A model generated the notes under the pieces. The model worked only from the letters and a program-made list of their open reading frames with translations, ran no database searches and was not told the DNA's origin. Below are positions 1 through 11,460 of a stretch of DNA of 64,000 nt, piece by piece. The position numbers were made by a program, and so were the translations under genes. This stretch comes from Candolleomyces eurysporus (lineage: Eukaryota; Basidiomycota; Agaricomycetes; Agaricales; Psathyrellaceae). Numbering within the stretch: the first letter of the stretch is position 1; each line of letters begins with the position of its first letter. The stretch lies in NCBI GenBank assembly GCA_027579435.1, contig JANBPK010000930.1, forward strand, positions 1-64,000. Direction: 5' to 3'.

Positions 1-307
1 TGAGGATCACATAGTCAATACATAAATATCAGCGCTTCCATTGTATAGAAGGGACCGTACCCGACTTCTAAGGCGAGCAAGGCGAGTGCACTGTCGTATA
101 ATTAAACCATCACTGAATGCCCGGAAACCTCCTTCGTTCGGTGTGAATTCAATACAAAGTGGCATGCACATATAGAAGAGCGTTGGGTGACGCAATGCGG
201 AATGATACGAACAAGCGCATCATCCGATCTATTGGGCTACGTATGTTGACCAGGCTCAGCATTGCTTCCTCGGATCGCTTAAGTCCCAATGCCGTCAGAT
301 AGATTGG

Positions 308-313
308 TATAAA
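308..313 (+). promoter_or_regulatory. TATA box of subtilase 1
   Basis: A TATAAA hexamer lies 109 bp upstream of the subtilase 1 ATG. The two other subtilase genes in the window have a TATAAAA box 111-112 bp upstream of their ATGs, so the spacing is conserved across the family. Function is inferred from sequence and position only. Confidence 0.5.
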
Positions 314-416
314 CTGAGCGTCATCCTACTAACAAATGTCTCCCTAGAGCCCTCGAAAGCTCTTCCTGTCTTTACCATCCAACCTCCAAACACTCATTCG
401 ATTGCTTCTTGTCGCG

Positions 417-2504
417 ATGCTCATCCGCATCTCTCTATATCTTTCTTTACTCACCTTCTTTATATCGTCTGTCCTTTCCGGACCAACTGGGCTTCACAAA
501 CGTGTCGAGATACAACGGTACACCGGAGAGGGCGAGACTTCCGGCCGGTACCTCGTCTTACTCAAGGAAGGAGCTTCGAGGAAGAGTTTGATCAACCGAC
601 TGGCCAAAGAAGCTGAGGTCGTCTACGAGTGGGATACGGTCTGTAATGGTTTCGCCGGTGAGTTATTTCACTCCTTGTCCGGAGTGATTACGCGAGAGTG
701 CTTACAACGTCGACACAGCTAACCTGGATAGTGTTTCGCTTGCACTCCTTCAGACTTCGCCCGAAGTCGAATCCATCGAGGAGGACGGCATCATGCGAAC
801 CATGGCCACGGTTACCCAGTTCGTCCCTTCGCTGCTGGAAATTTTGACCTTCGTGTAACATCCCTTTGGCATATAGAGATGACGCACCATGGGGTCTCGC
901 CCGCCTCAGCTCGAAGGACAAGTTAGCCAACCAGGACGCGAGGTCAGTATAACCCACAGCATTCGACTCCGTTGTTGCAGTTGTATCTACCATTAACCGA
1001 TCGCGATGCAGCCAACTCAGCTTCAGCTATAAATACGATAATTCTGCGGGAGCTGGCGTGGACATCTACATTATTGGTGAGCTCGTATATCATCAGTTTC
1101 ACTATGAGTTTCCCATTTTGATACTCCCCTTCGTTAGATACTGGCATTCAAGTTGAACACACCGACTTTGGCGGTCGCGCCGAATGGGCGAAAGAGGCTG
1201 TATTCGGGCCTTATGTGTCAGTATCAACGCGTCTCAGTGAGAATCCCTCTAGAAGAAATCTAACTCGCTAGATATCCTACAGACCGATCGATGGGAACGG
1301 ACATGGAACACACGTTGCGTCAGTGAGATTCGCTCCCCCCCCGATCGGGTTACAACTGACCTTCGAGCACAGAGCCACTGCGGCTGGAACGAAGTACGGT
1401 GTTGCGAAGGTACTAATATGATGCCTCTTCCAAGAGAAGGAGCAGTAACACTAAACGAAACCCAGGGGGCTACAGTTTACGGTATCAAGGTTCTCAGTGA
1501 TGCAGGGTATGTGGGCATTCATAAGCGCATTTTCTCCAACGCTCACTCAAAACTCGGTAGGCTTGGTTTCACGTCCGATATGTGAGTTTTGTAACGATAC
1601 CCCACTCTTCCTAATTGAAGGAGCTGACCCACTCGACCATACCCAAGCATTTCTGCCATGAACTGGGTTGCAACGGAGTCGAAAAATTCAGGAAGACCAA
1701 CTGTGGTCAATTTGTCCCTCGGAGGTGAAGCATCCCCTGCCATGGACGATGCTACGCGAGGCGTAAGCTCAAATTTTTGCACAAAACCTCCGTATCCCTG
1801 ATTCACTAACAATACATTGCATTTTCCGATGTAGCTCGTTAATGCTAGAGTCCATGTCGCAGTGAGTTCTAGTTAAATTCAAAAGACGTTCTACGAATGG
1901 AAATGCTTGACTCTTCAAACTCATTATCAATCGCAGGTCGCAGCTGGGAACGATGGTGTCGACGCTGAGGGTACATCCCCCGCCCATGTGAGGGAGGCCA
2001 TCACCGTTGGAGCCAGCACTATCTCCGACTCTAAGGCCTCTTTTTCCAACGTTGGCGATGCCATCGATGTGTTTGCCCCTGGAGAAGACATCATAAGCGC
2101 TCATTTCCTTCTTCTGAACGACGTACGTTCTCAATTTCCCGGAAAACATGCGACTGAAGCTGAAAATGGCATGGATGGCAGGGTCACCAAAGCTTGTCTG
2201 GAACTTCAATGGTGAGTTGTTCGGCTTTTCAGTCCCTGAGAACTTGATTTGATTGAAACGGGACATACACAAATTTAAAGGCGTCACCCCATATCGCCGG
2301 TCTGATTGCCTATTTCATCGGGCGTGGTGGCAATGTGTCTCCAGCGGATATGGAAATCAAACTGAAAAACTTAGCTTTGAAGGGAGTTTTGGGAGGAGTT
2401 CGTAAGTCGCAACCATTCGATCTTCATTTGGCTCTTTTATCTAACGAGTGTTCTCAGCCACCGGGACCGCCAACCTTCTGGCTCAAAACGACCTTTCATC
2501 GTAG
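417..2504 (+). CDS. Secreted subtilisin-like serine protease (S8, proteinase K type), subtilase 1
   Basis: A secreted endopeptidase of the S8A/proteinase K family. The product starts with a hydrophobic signal peptide (MLIRISLYLSLL...). An inhibitor I9 propeptide follows (GRYLVLLKEGAS, then VCNGFAGE). The catalytic domain has all three triad motifs split over exons: Asp in DTGIQVEHTDF, His in [10 protein letters not shown], and Ser in [12 protein letters not shown], where an intron at 2212-2280 separates ATG from GCG-TCA. The oxyanion-region VAAGNDG is also present. At least eight introns can be placed by homology with the two subtilases at 33-37.7 kb; one near 829-876 has a weak GTTCGT donor. 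The start at 417 is the first ATG of the signal peptide; the open frame extends further upstream only from a TTG. The stop is TAG at 2502-2504 after AQNDLSS. It looks intact, at about 400 residues. The role is extracellular or vacuolar protein degradation, or processing. Confidence 0.9.
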
Positions 2505-3823
2505 ACTTCCTAGCATTTGGGCGTATGGTGGCTTGTCTCGCTGTATATCTAGGTCTTCCCTCTCTAGTATGCAACTAATCTGTAACGAGGCAAATACGAT
2601 CATAGATAATCATAACTTCAGTTAGTAAGAAGCAGTCTCTCCTTGCATGACGAAAAAATTAAAATTAAAATTAGGAAAAGATATAAATTTCTTATTTATT
2701 TATTTGGCGGCAGCTTCCAGGTCGTTGAATATCGTTTCTCTTGTTTAGTTTGTCGAGCATGCTGCACGGTGCACCAGACAACAGAGCTTGATACTCTAGC
2801 AGTTTCCTGCACTGGCTACTCCTTGTCACCTGTGCCGATCCCTCTAACATAAAAAGTCTCCAAAGCGGGATGGGATGTCTATTAGCCCACCACCAAACTT
2901 TCCAGAACCGTTGGTGCCCTCCTACATGCTGTTCAAATTCCATAAAAACCGCTTGATCTAGGATACTGATCAATATCGAGATCCAGCCACTCCAGGGGAG
3001 AGCCCTGACGAAGCTTCAGGGTCTCTAAGAAGGCTGCGCTCTGAAGAAGGCCGTCGGTGAGGAGCCGATTGGCATCTTTGGCCTTTAAAGGTTCGTAGAA
3101 ATGTGGGTAGGCTGAGATATTTCCCAATAATGAAGCGTTTCAAGGCCACAAAACGACGGGTGGGTAACGTCGCAGCATCGACGCTCTCGCCACCAGTGGA
3201 GGCCGTTGACATACCGCCTTCATCAATGGGTCAAAGGGAAAACTTGATAACGGCGGAGCCTTGATCCATTTACCGTATGGAGGCGGGGAGATTCATCACT
3301 CCGATTCACATACAATAGAAGCATCGAATGCTCTGGCAGAGAATCGATATCTTCGCAGAAGGAAAACGACATAAACTCTGTATCAGGGAAGACCGCTTGG
3401 ACGCCGAGGGTGCAACGGTGAAATTCCATGTGCGCCAGTGGGGTCGGATGGTGCTGTTGATTATCCATCCGAATTAGACTGACAGTCCATGTCGTCGAAA
3501 CTGAGATTGAGGAACGGCTCCGCTTTGACCAGCATTACAAGGCGTAGGAGGTTGGTTAAGTTCACCAGAGTTGTCGAAGACAATGTAAAGGTGGTTCGGC
3601 TGTTCCATGGAGATATAAAACCGTGCCGTTTTGAGTCTCTCGTATAAACACTCAGAATCGGGCATCCGCATCCCAAGGAGCCGCCGGAAACGACCTCCGT
3701 GTCGGATTTCAGTTAGGCGGAGGCCGGAATGTGAATTATGCCGCCTGGGGATGACTAGACGTACAATTTCGAGATTTAAGAATTCGTAGGAATACAAGTA
3801 TTGTTCTGAATATATAATTTGAT
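2505..3823 (-). pseudogene. Gene-poor stretch with possible decayed F-box/LRR-like coding remnants
   Basis: No intact gene is visible. An AAAATT-type tandem tract lies at 2656-2675. On the minus strand, short coding-like segments occur in three different frames between 3848 and 2933, for example CLYERLKTARFYISMEQPNHLYIV, then LKRFIIGNISAYPHFYEPL, then FLETLKLRQGSPLEWLDLDID. The style (leucine-spaced, with phrases such as ALKRFIIG and LETLKL) resembles the C-terminal part of basidiomycete F-box proteins. Frame changes without clean splice sites suggest decay. It could also be chance open frame. Low confidence. Confidence 0.2.
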
Positions 3824-4746
3824 TTAATTTGGGAAGAGAACGTTCCACGCTTCTTCGGCCGTATATGACTTGGAGAAGTTGTTTTCAGCGTTCTCAACAG
3901 TTAACTGACAGGGAAATCGAAGATCAGTTCCACGTCAACGAGGAATAGTAGGCAAAAATCGCGTACCTGAAGCAAAGCCTGAGCCCGACTGTGCTCAATG
4001 GCCACATTCTCTTTCAACGCTCGAACGACGGCCTCCTTGTCGTGCAATTGTCCGAGTTCACCAGCCATCATCTTCTTTCCAGCAAGAGCAAGATGGATAA
4101 GGGCGCCGATTGCATTGACCTCTTGCTTCCCTTTCTTGCTCTTCGCCCCATTGAGCTGCAACCCATCGTACGCAAGTCGGTATGGGATTGAGCTCCGCTC
4201 GATCAACCCGTGCTGAAGAGCCGAAGCGCTCAACAGTGCCGATGTAAGTGTTTGATTCGATGGATCGATTGTCTTTTGGGACGGCTGGCCCAACTGGAGT
4301 CCGTTGAGAGTGGTGTTCAGTAGGTCCAGGAATCGGACGTCGAATACGTAAAGGAACGTATGGTCGTTCTCTGAGAAACGAATTTGAATTTTGCCGAACT
4401 GCGTCCGTAGCGAAGCGATAGCTTGAACCGCCGTGTCGACAGATTTCGGGGATGATTCGCCTGCTTGGATGAGAGCGGTTGCGAGTGCTTCCACACATGC
4501 CGAAGTAGGATGGTCGTCAACAATAGAATTCACCTCTCCACCCAGCTTCGTTGAGTCCACGCCAGCTGTGAAGAGATCCGTGAACGTAGGAAGGAGCGTG
4601 TCGAATTGGGCGTCCCATTCGTCTTCAGTAAGGACAATTGTTGGCATGCTAAGTGAGGTTCGAAGATGGACGTCTAAGGCGTTGGGGAAACCGCCCCTTT
4701 TCTTCCTTCCTAAAGTACTGTTACCAGCATCATTGCTCGTCGTCAA
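3824..4746 (-). CDS. Unrecognised intracellular protein, about 285 residues, two exons
   Basis: I do not recognise this family. The first exon is a long open frame from an ATG at 4746, or from an in-frame ATG at 4647 giving MPTIVLTEDEWDAQF, which is more likely because the first 33 residues are basic and low in structure. A 62-bp GT-AG intron (3905-3966) follows ALLQ. The second exon adds LTVENAENNFSKSYTAEEAW and ends at TAA (3824-3826). There is no signal peptide or membrane segment. The protein is predicted largely helical, with repeated leucine/alanine stretches and a short Lys-rich loop (AKSKKGKQE) near the middle. It is transcribed away from the RNase-like gene and towards subtilase 1. 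The coding call rests on length, codon-like composition and a clean intron; function is unknown. Confidence 0.7.
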
Positions 4747-5506
4747 ACGCCACCAGTATCCACCAGTACAGCCGCCCAGTCTGTGGTGGAGTTCTCAGCG
4801 CCCAGAAGTACTATCCGGTTGAAGGGATGGGTGCAATGGTCATTATAGATACCCCACTCTCGACTTCATCTGACAAGCTATTGTCCGGAGGCGGTGAAAC
4901 TTCGAAACATATCAAAAAATACGGATGCACCACGAGCGCTGCCTCTCCGGCGTCCCGCTTTCCGGTCGGTGAAGCCTGGAACGCGCGCTCAAGCAGCGTG
5001 GTGTGTCCGGCAGCTATTACTTCTGCCTCGTCCTCGGCTCTGCGGCGATGGCACCGAAAATCAGTCAGCTATCATCTCGGAACATTCAAAGGAGCGACAA
5101 AGGTTTCAAGAAAAAATACCCCAAAATACTCCCACACCCTTCACGAGCAGTGGCGACCTGGAGGATCGGACCCGGCCATCGACTTACATAACCTTTCTGA
5201 CATATTTTGGGTCATTTGTGGCAATGGGAGTGATAATGCTGTTGCGAATAAGTAGGGTGTTCGAAAGCCGGTGCTAGCGAGCGGTCTCTCCTACTAGAGA
5301 ACGAAGTCCTGGGCGTCCACCAGAGGCAGCTCTTAGGCTCTCACCGCTCTCCACGGAAGCCTAGAAGACCGTAAACAAAGTTCCTTATGGGCCGTAGTGG
5401 ATTTGCTTAGGTGATGATCCGATGGGAGATTGACGTTTCAGCATGGTTGCCCGTCGCCGTCAGGAACTCAATTCGGTTTTCCAAATATGTCAATAAGAGT
5501 AAGTCG
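4747..5506. other. Intergenic, no gene recognised
   Basis: Overlapping open frames exist on the plus strand (4653-5277), but none has a family signature, signal peptide or convincing splice structure. I see only the likely promoter region of the gene at 5613 at its right end. Confidence 0.5.
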
Positions 5507-5514
5507 TATAAAAA
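5507..5514 (+). promoter_or_regulatory. TATA box of the RNase-like secreted protein gene
   Basis: TATAAAAA lies 106 bp upstream of the ATG at 5613, the same distance class as the TATA boxes of the subtilases in this window. An N at 5571 follows a run of six C in the 5' leader. Confidence 0.5.
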
Positions 5515-5612
5515 GGCACTTCGAACGTTGGAAGATCCTCCAGAGCCGGTCTCTCCCAATCCTTCCCCCCNAACCACATTACCTACAGCTGGTCTTAGGT
5601 CGCTCTCGCACA

Positions 5613-6943
5613 ATGAAGTTCTCCATTTCTTTCGTTGCACTCGTCTCCACGGCCCTCTTTGCAGTCGTCCATGCTGCTCCTGCGCCTCTCTGCAACGGAG
5701 AGCTCTGCTCCGATGTTGCTGCTCGCGAGGTGATCGATGTTGCTTTCGACGGTGAGTATTTGGTCGGTATTATGTAATGTATATGCTGATGATGGCTCGT
5801 ATCGTAGACCTGGCCGTTCGGGCTAAGGGCAAAGCCAAAGCCCCTGCTACGGGGGCTGCGAAATCCGCCGCCGCACCCAAGAAAAAGTCCTCTGGCTCGC
5901 AGAAGGGCAATATCTCGCAGGGTATCCTTGACGTGCAGAAGAAGCAGGGTCAGAAACAACGAGCCAAGCAGCAGAAGACCACCGCCAACACTAGGCTCGT
6001 GCAGAAGAAGACAAATGATATCAAGAAGACCGTGGACAACTTCCGAACGGCGGAGAAAGCCAAAGGCAAGCTCAATTCAGCTCAGCTCAACGCGAAGTCC
6101 GACAAACTTCGCAATGCCGAGAAGAGCCGTGTCATCTCCAACAACAGGAAGGACACGAAAGCCTCCAAGACGGCGCAGTGGGCCTCAAAAAAGAACACTC
6201 CCGCGCAGAAGACGGCGAAGAAGGATGCTCAGACTGCTCGCAGGGCCGATCGGAAAGCCAAGGGACTCCCATCCCCAGCGAACCAGGCCAGCACCAAAAA
6301 CAGGGTCTCGAAGGAGCAGAAGAACAACGTCAAGCAGCGATTCCGTGCCGCTAACGACAAATTGAGGAAAACTGAGGGTGTTCCCGGACGCAAGGATACT
6401 GTCACTGTTGGATCTCGTACGTATTTTCTCTTAGCTATCGACTCGTTTGGACTCTTTTCTTACGATCGGTTCTTTCACCCCTCACAGACAAGACTGACGG
6501 ACGCGCCGTTCGCCAGTCTGCGTTCAACAGCTACCTCCACTCAAAGACACCGGTCGGCCGTAACCCCATCAACAAACAGGTTCGTTATCTCCAAGTTCTT
6601 CGTCTCTCATTACGATTGTTCTGACCTATCTACCTCACCCCAGCCCAAGAACTTCAACAATAGGCCTTACGCCTCCACCCACAAAGACGCAGGGCTCGCC
6701 GGCAAGAAGGCCATCCCGCAGAACGGCAAAGAGTACCCGATCATCGACAAGAGCCCTAACGGATGGACTGGCCAGGGCCCTGTTGGTGCTCTCCGAACTG
6801 TGACTTACAAGCAAGGTGGCAAGAGAAAGCTCGCTGTTGTTGGACACGATACTAGCCGCGGTGGTGATGCCAATGACCACTACACGGCTACCGTGACTCC
6901 CGGTAATCGTGAACTCGACCTCGACTTTGAGGACTTCGAGTGA
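5613..6943 (+). CDS. Secreted lysine-rich protein with C-terminal RNase N1/T1-like domain
   Basis: 379 residues from four exons (5613-5751, 5808-6416, 6488-6579, 6644-6943), with clean GT-AG introns and an exact reading frame. Residues 1-20 are a signal peptide (MKFSISFVALVSTALFAVVHA). Residues about 50-250 are highly basic, Lys/Ala/Gln-rich and probably extended or coiled. The C-terminal 100 residues show the residue pattern of microbial guanyl-specific RNases: Tyr289, His293, Glu310 in KEYPI, Arg331 in ALRTVTY and His348 in VVGHDTS. Spacings are close to those of Tyr38, His40, Glu58, Arg77 and His92 in RNase T1 (known family). The tail is acidic (LDLDFEDFE). The inferred role is a secreted ribonuclease, or an RNase-like effector if activity was lost. 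The cysteines typical of RNase T1 are not evident in this domain. The fold assignment is my inference from motif spacing. Confidence 0.75.
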
Positions 6944-8619
6944 GCGCGTTGTTAGTTGATCTGTTCCAGTCCTGTGTAGTCGTGCAATTTTTATCTTTTT
7001 NGGGGAAAATTACTCTTTTCTTGTGTGAGCACCGCCGACGGCCCTAAAAAAANTTTAATAATACTCCAGACGCTCCTTCAGATGAGCAGTCGGATATGAT
7101 GTACGCGGTTTGAACTGTCAGAGCGAGGGCACGAGTTCTCGTCGCATTCTTGTTGAACTTCGCAGAGTCTTTCGAAGAAGTCATCCAAGACTATTCGCAG
7201 AGGGTTTGGTCAAACCCCGATCACGAGGAGCCGCCTCTTTTACTCCGACGCTCTTGCGCTTCGATCCCGCCCGTCTTCATTGACGGCTCAGTAAATTCCC
7301 TTTAGTTGGAACAGGTTCTTAGTCTCATGTTACAGGCTTGGATGCGCATTCAGGAAGTGGATTATTATGACCCATACGATCCTAACCTCTGATCGTCGTT
7401 GACTTTTCTCCTGTCACTCAAGACCTCGTTGACAACCTAATGATTGCCTCGTTTAATTGGATTTCTCCACGAGCACTGATCACGGAGTCAGTCGTCGATA
7501 GGCTTGAAAGCGAGCTTCTCCTGCATTTCTCTACTCCGGCCTGGACCATACCATTGATATCTTACCTCCTCAAGGATCGTTTCAAGCCTCCTACTTTACC
7601 CACCCTCACTACTTCTTCCCCCTGCGAAAGACAATCCGCAAGCAATCCCAACGCCACGCTTCCTGTCGGCTCTTGTCTCTTCTCATGGCTTCGCGACAGT
7701 GGATTTAATTAGCTGTCGAAAAAAAAAGGTTTTGAGCGAGAGATTCCGATCTCTGCTGATTCGCAAGACTCCTCATAGCGTACACGAATCACCCGCATCC
7801 ACCACAATTGACAACTTGAAGGCTCAGAGGTACCATTTAAGAAGGGCTTCAAGGCTTGGCCCAATTACCCAGAGTGAACAAGAGCCGCACTAACATAGAG
7901 CGGAGGCTAATGGCCCATGAGTTGAGTGAGATATTATTGAACACACAATGAACCGTGATGAAGAAGATGGTAGGATGGCAGAGGACATTTATCAGGCGCA
8001 CCGAACGACGACCTGGCACTTCTCCAATTGAGTCTCATTCCGGCACGATAGATAGACATCGTCCTACCAACACTTGGCTAATTATACCCCTCTCTTTCCC
8101 TCGTACTCGTATACTATCTAAGTTTTGCACCGGCTCGGGTGATCTTGGCAAAGTGGCAAAGTGGTGATAAATATCTGTAATCTAGCTTCTTCGCATTCTG
8201 ACACTAAAAGGTGCATACTGTGGGAGGGACGCTGGATCGTATGCGCTTTCTCGGTATTCTGTCAATCGGTAATCAGATCCCGGCGGTGCCTGATAATCAT
8301 TCTCTTCAGCATTACGCTTGATTTAAGCTTCTCACTTTCTCAACTCGAAAGATAACTTCCCTTATCAAATCTGAGAAGCTAATTCATCGAAATGGTTCCA
8401 GGCAACGGGGCCCAAGGCGGTACCTGAAAAAGCGTCCTATCCGCGTTCCACGAGGGAGAGGGACATTAGACGGAGGCAAGACGGAGGAACCCTGTGAATT
8501 CAAATACTCAGAAGCTCTCATCGAAGTCTTCCCTTGATGGCATCTCCACGACATGATAGTCATCGGCTGTGATAAGTACATACCCAAGCCTCATTCGTTC
8601 ACCCAGTCACTCGTACAGT
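6944..8619. other. Intergenic, no gene recognised
   Basis: The first 150 bp is the 3' region of the RNase-like gene, with Ns after T and A runs at 7001 and 7053. Short open frames at 7440-7712 and 7699-7893 have no recognisable motif and no supporting splice structure. Nothing else seen. Confidence 0.5.
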
Positions 8620-10501
8620 ATGTCGGTTGACCCCGCAGTTCTGAGAAGAGCTCAACTCGCACGGTGAGTCCTCCACATCAAAAGAACGTTGACCTGTCAA
8701 TTGACCCCAACCTTGTCGATCCTAGTGCCGAGTTTGGCATCCAGTTCAGCAGCATCAGTACGTACGCGTGGACTAGTCAAATTCTCTGGCATTGAGATTT
8801 CCCTTGCGATATCCAGCGCTCATCTACTACGACTACTTGCTCACCTTCCCCGATGAAATTCAATTTATTTGGAAGAACCCCAAGAGACTGTCGACGTTTT
8901 TCTACTTCTGCTGTCGCTATTACCTCATAGCAAATTTGCTATGGATGCTAACCAAAGTGAGCAATGGAACACTCCCCGGGCTTAGGGTACGTCGTTCCGG
9001 TTCTCTGGCCAATACTCTCAGCTTATGCGTCCGCCAGTTCGTCGGGTATTCTACCTCTCGTTTATGTCTAGTGATTTACTGTCAATAGTTGCAACACGGT
9101 CGCCAAGGTATCGGCCACCTGCGCCGTATTCGGGAACATTGGCGTACTCTGTACGTTCCATTCCTCCTGATTCCAATCAGAGTTGAGCGATTAAGTCTAT
9201 CTCATAGCCGTCTGGGGCCTACGAACCTTTGCCATCTGTAACGATAACAAGGTCGTCAAGGGAGCTATTGCCACGCTTGGTGCAGCCATTCTGATATCAC
9301 TCATCGTCTGTCAAGCTCCTTCCCGAGTCCCTTGTTCTTCAATATTGAGCTTTCTACCATTTAGGTTCGCTTACCTTTTGCCCGATGCTCTGATATACCT
9401 GCAATCACAAAGTACGTCACCTTATTCTGTTCTTGAAGTGACAATATAGCTCATCGTACATTGATTCGACCAGTCGTAAGCATCCCAGCTCTTGCAGTCT
9501 ACCTAAGGGGCATCGAACATTTCGATAGTCGGAATAGCTATTGGAGTTATGGTGGGCGTCTTCGAAATCCTCGCGTTTACCATGGCAGCTATCCGTGCAT
9601 GGACCTCGGTCAGAGAGGACGTCAAATTTTGGGATAATCCAACCAAGTCGCTTCACTACGTTATCTTTTCGCAAGGTACCGTATCTTCCAGAGTCGTCTT
9701 GCCACCAATCGTGGCTAATATTTCCGCTTCCGCGGTATCCAGGTCTTATGTACCTGACGTGCGTTACCTCTGAGCAGTATCATGGGACAATGTGTCTCGA
9801 ACTCAAGCATCTCAATCACCAGGGCTGTCCTTGCTATTAATATAGTCACGGCTATATGCAACTTGGTATGTGTTATTGTTCTCGCCAACTTTGGGCAAAC
9901 GCTTGAGGCCTTTGGCTTTCTCAGGGAGTCTGGGGCGGCTTTGCAAGGCCATTGAACAGCTTCAACCTTCCGTGCGTCACCATGTCCAGCGCTGATACAC
10001 GTTGATGCTAATTGGGTCTCAAGACTTTCCGCCCTCCTCACGGCTCGCTTCATCATTCAGCTTCGTAAATGGGAACGTATCGGCCCACTCTCAACAGAGA
10101 TCTCAGCTTCCATGGCCTTCTCCCCTGGCGGATTAGGAGATGGAGAATCTCAAGGACAGAGTTACAATACCAGCACCGATCCGGAGTCTCAAGAACACGG
10201 AGCGCCCTCAAGCAGCCAACCTCGTCGATGGATCGGTAGACGACATACTGAAGTGGTACAGGAATTTGGACAGGATATCGGGCCCACAAGTCACTCAGAC
10301 TCGGGAGGCCAAACCATCGCAGAGGTTGAGCCAGACTGCGTCAACGCAAACGCTCCAGTCCAACGCGCTGAAGACAACGGCAGACAAAAGGTCGACTCGA
10401 ATCTTAACTCGGATAACAACGTGATTAGTGAAGTAGACAGATTGGAATTGGAGTCTCGAGGCGAGAAAGGGAAGGAACGCGAGAATGTGCCAGCCGTGTA
10501 G
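8620..10501 (+). CDS. DUF6533-family multi-pass membrane protein
   Basis: The start MSVDPAVLRRAQLAR is a short first exon; donor GTGAGT follows. The second exon encodes AEFGIQFSSI. The third carries the diagnostic DUF6533 segment, a Tyr-rich stretch with DYLLTFPDEIQFIWK followed by FFYFCCRYYLIANLLWML (known as the first transmembrane region of a large Agaricomycete family). Hydrophobic exons follow to about 10060. The last exon contains RFIIQLRKWERIGPL and a hydrophilic, Ser/Glu-rich cytoplasmic tail ending in RENVPAV and TAG at 10499-10501. The family is predicted to have about seven membrane spans and no known biochemical role; receptor-like function is often assumed, not shown. Internal exon borders between 9100 and 10050 are approximate. 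Confidence 0.8.
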
Positions 10502-10821
10502 GAACACCGCAATGCATCCCAACTCCTTCATCAAAGCTTTTCTCGCTCGCTGGTACATTGCGACTCCCACACCTCATGAGGCAGTGAGTGGGAAGTTTCC
10601 GGTATGTCCACCTCGACCCACGGTGAGTAGACATTTGTGTGCGTAAGAGTCGTTCAGAACTAAATGCGATACGAGCCGCTCGAAAGAGTTTTGGTGCATG
10701 TCGTGTTCGATTCACATATCTCTACTCACTCACGTCCTACCTCCATTCTTCAGCGTCCCTTCATCGAAGGTGCATAATCGCCGAGGTTCAGGCCGGCTGT
10801 GCACGGCTGAGGCTGGAGGCG

Positions 10822-11460
10822 AGCAGAGGCAAGCACGGTCCAGATGAAGACCCAAGAGTCTTGTCAATGTGACTGGCTTGAACTGGCATCCCCGGCTTGC
10901 CACACACGGATGAAACAATCAGACGAAGCAGAAAGGGAGTGTATATGGGAGAGACACTGCAGAGAGTCCTTTGTACTCGGATACACGGATCAATTCTAGA
11001 ATGCGTACCGGCTGCATCTTGTGTAACCGGGGCTGGCGCAGACAAAAAAAAGAGAGAGACATGTCGATGCCAGAGAGCTGAGAGGAGCCCCCCCGACACC
11101 GACACCCGAGGGAGCGACATAAATTCATCTTCCTTGAAAGCCAGGCAGCTCCACTGCCAGCGTACGTTCTTGTCAGGTGTTGCAATTCCTCGTCCTGCGT
11201 GTTCTCATCAAATGGACTCGACACCTGAGAAATGATTGGTTAGAAATGTGACGACGGCGAGCGAGTCGCTCTTGGGATAGCCATTGGGGCTGGCTGCCGC
11301 CGCCGCAGTTGAGCTGACCTGGACGACTCGGAAAGAACTTAGCGCTATACTTGACATGGCAGTGAAACGCTGGTGGCGCGTAACTAGTCATCTCTGTTGC
11401 GCCCGGATGATGTAATGATTGATGGAATTCGCGCCCTGTGAGTACGAAAGTGAGGATCAT
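10822..11460 (+). repeat. Dispersed repeat, split copy, left part
   Basis: This stretch aligns base by base, with scattered substitutions and small indels, to 22425-23100 in the same orientation. Shared landmarks are a segment with GAAGACCCAAGAGTC, then TGCCACACACGGATG, then GAATGCGTACC and GCTGCATCTTGTGT. The match fades around 11460. The remaining part of the same repeat resumes at about 13305. No transposase-like protein is visible in it. Confidence 0.8.

Noticed and set aside
10140..10424. Alternative open frame overlapping the DUF6533 tail
   Set aside because: The frame continuous with RFIIQLRKWERIGPL is the other one, ending at 10501.
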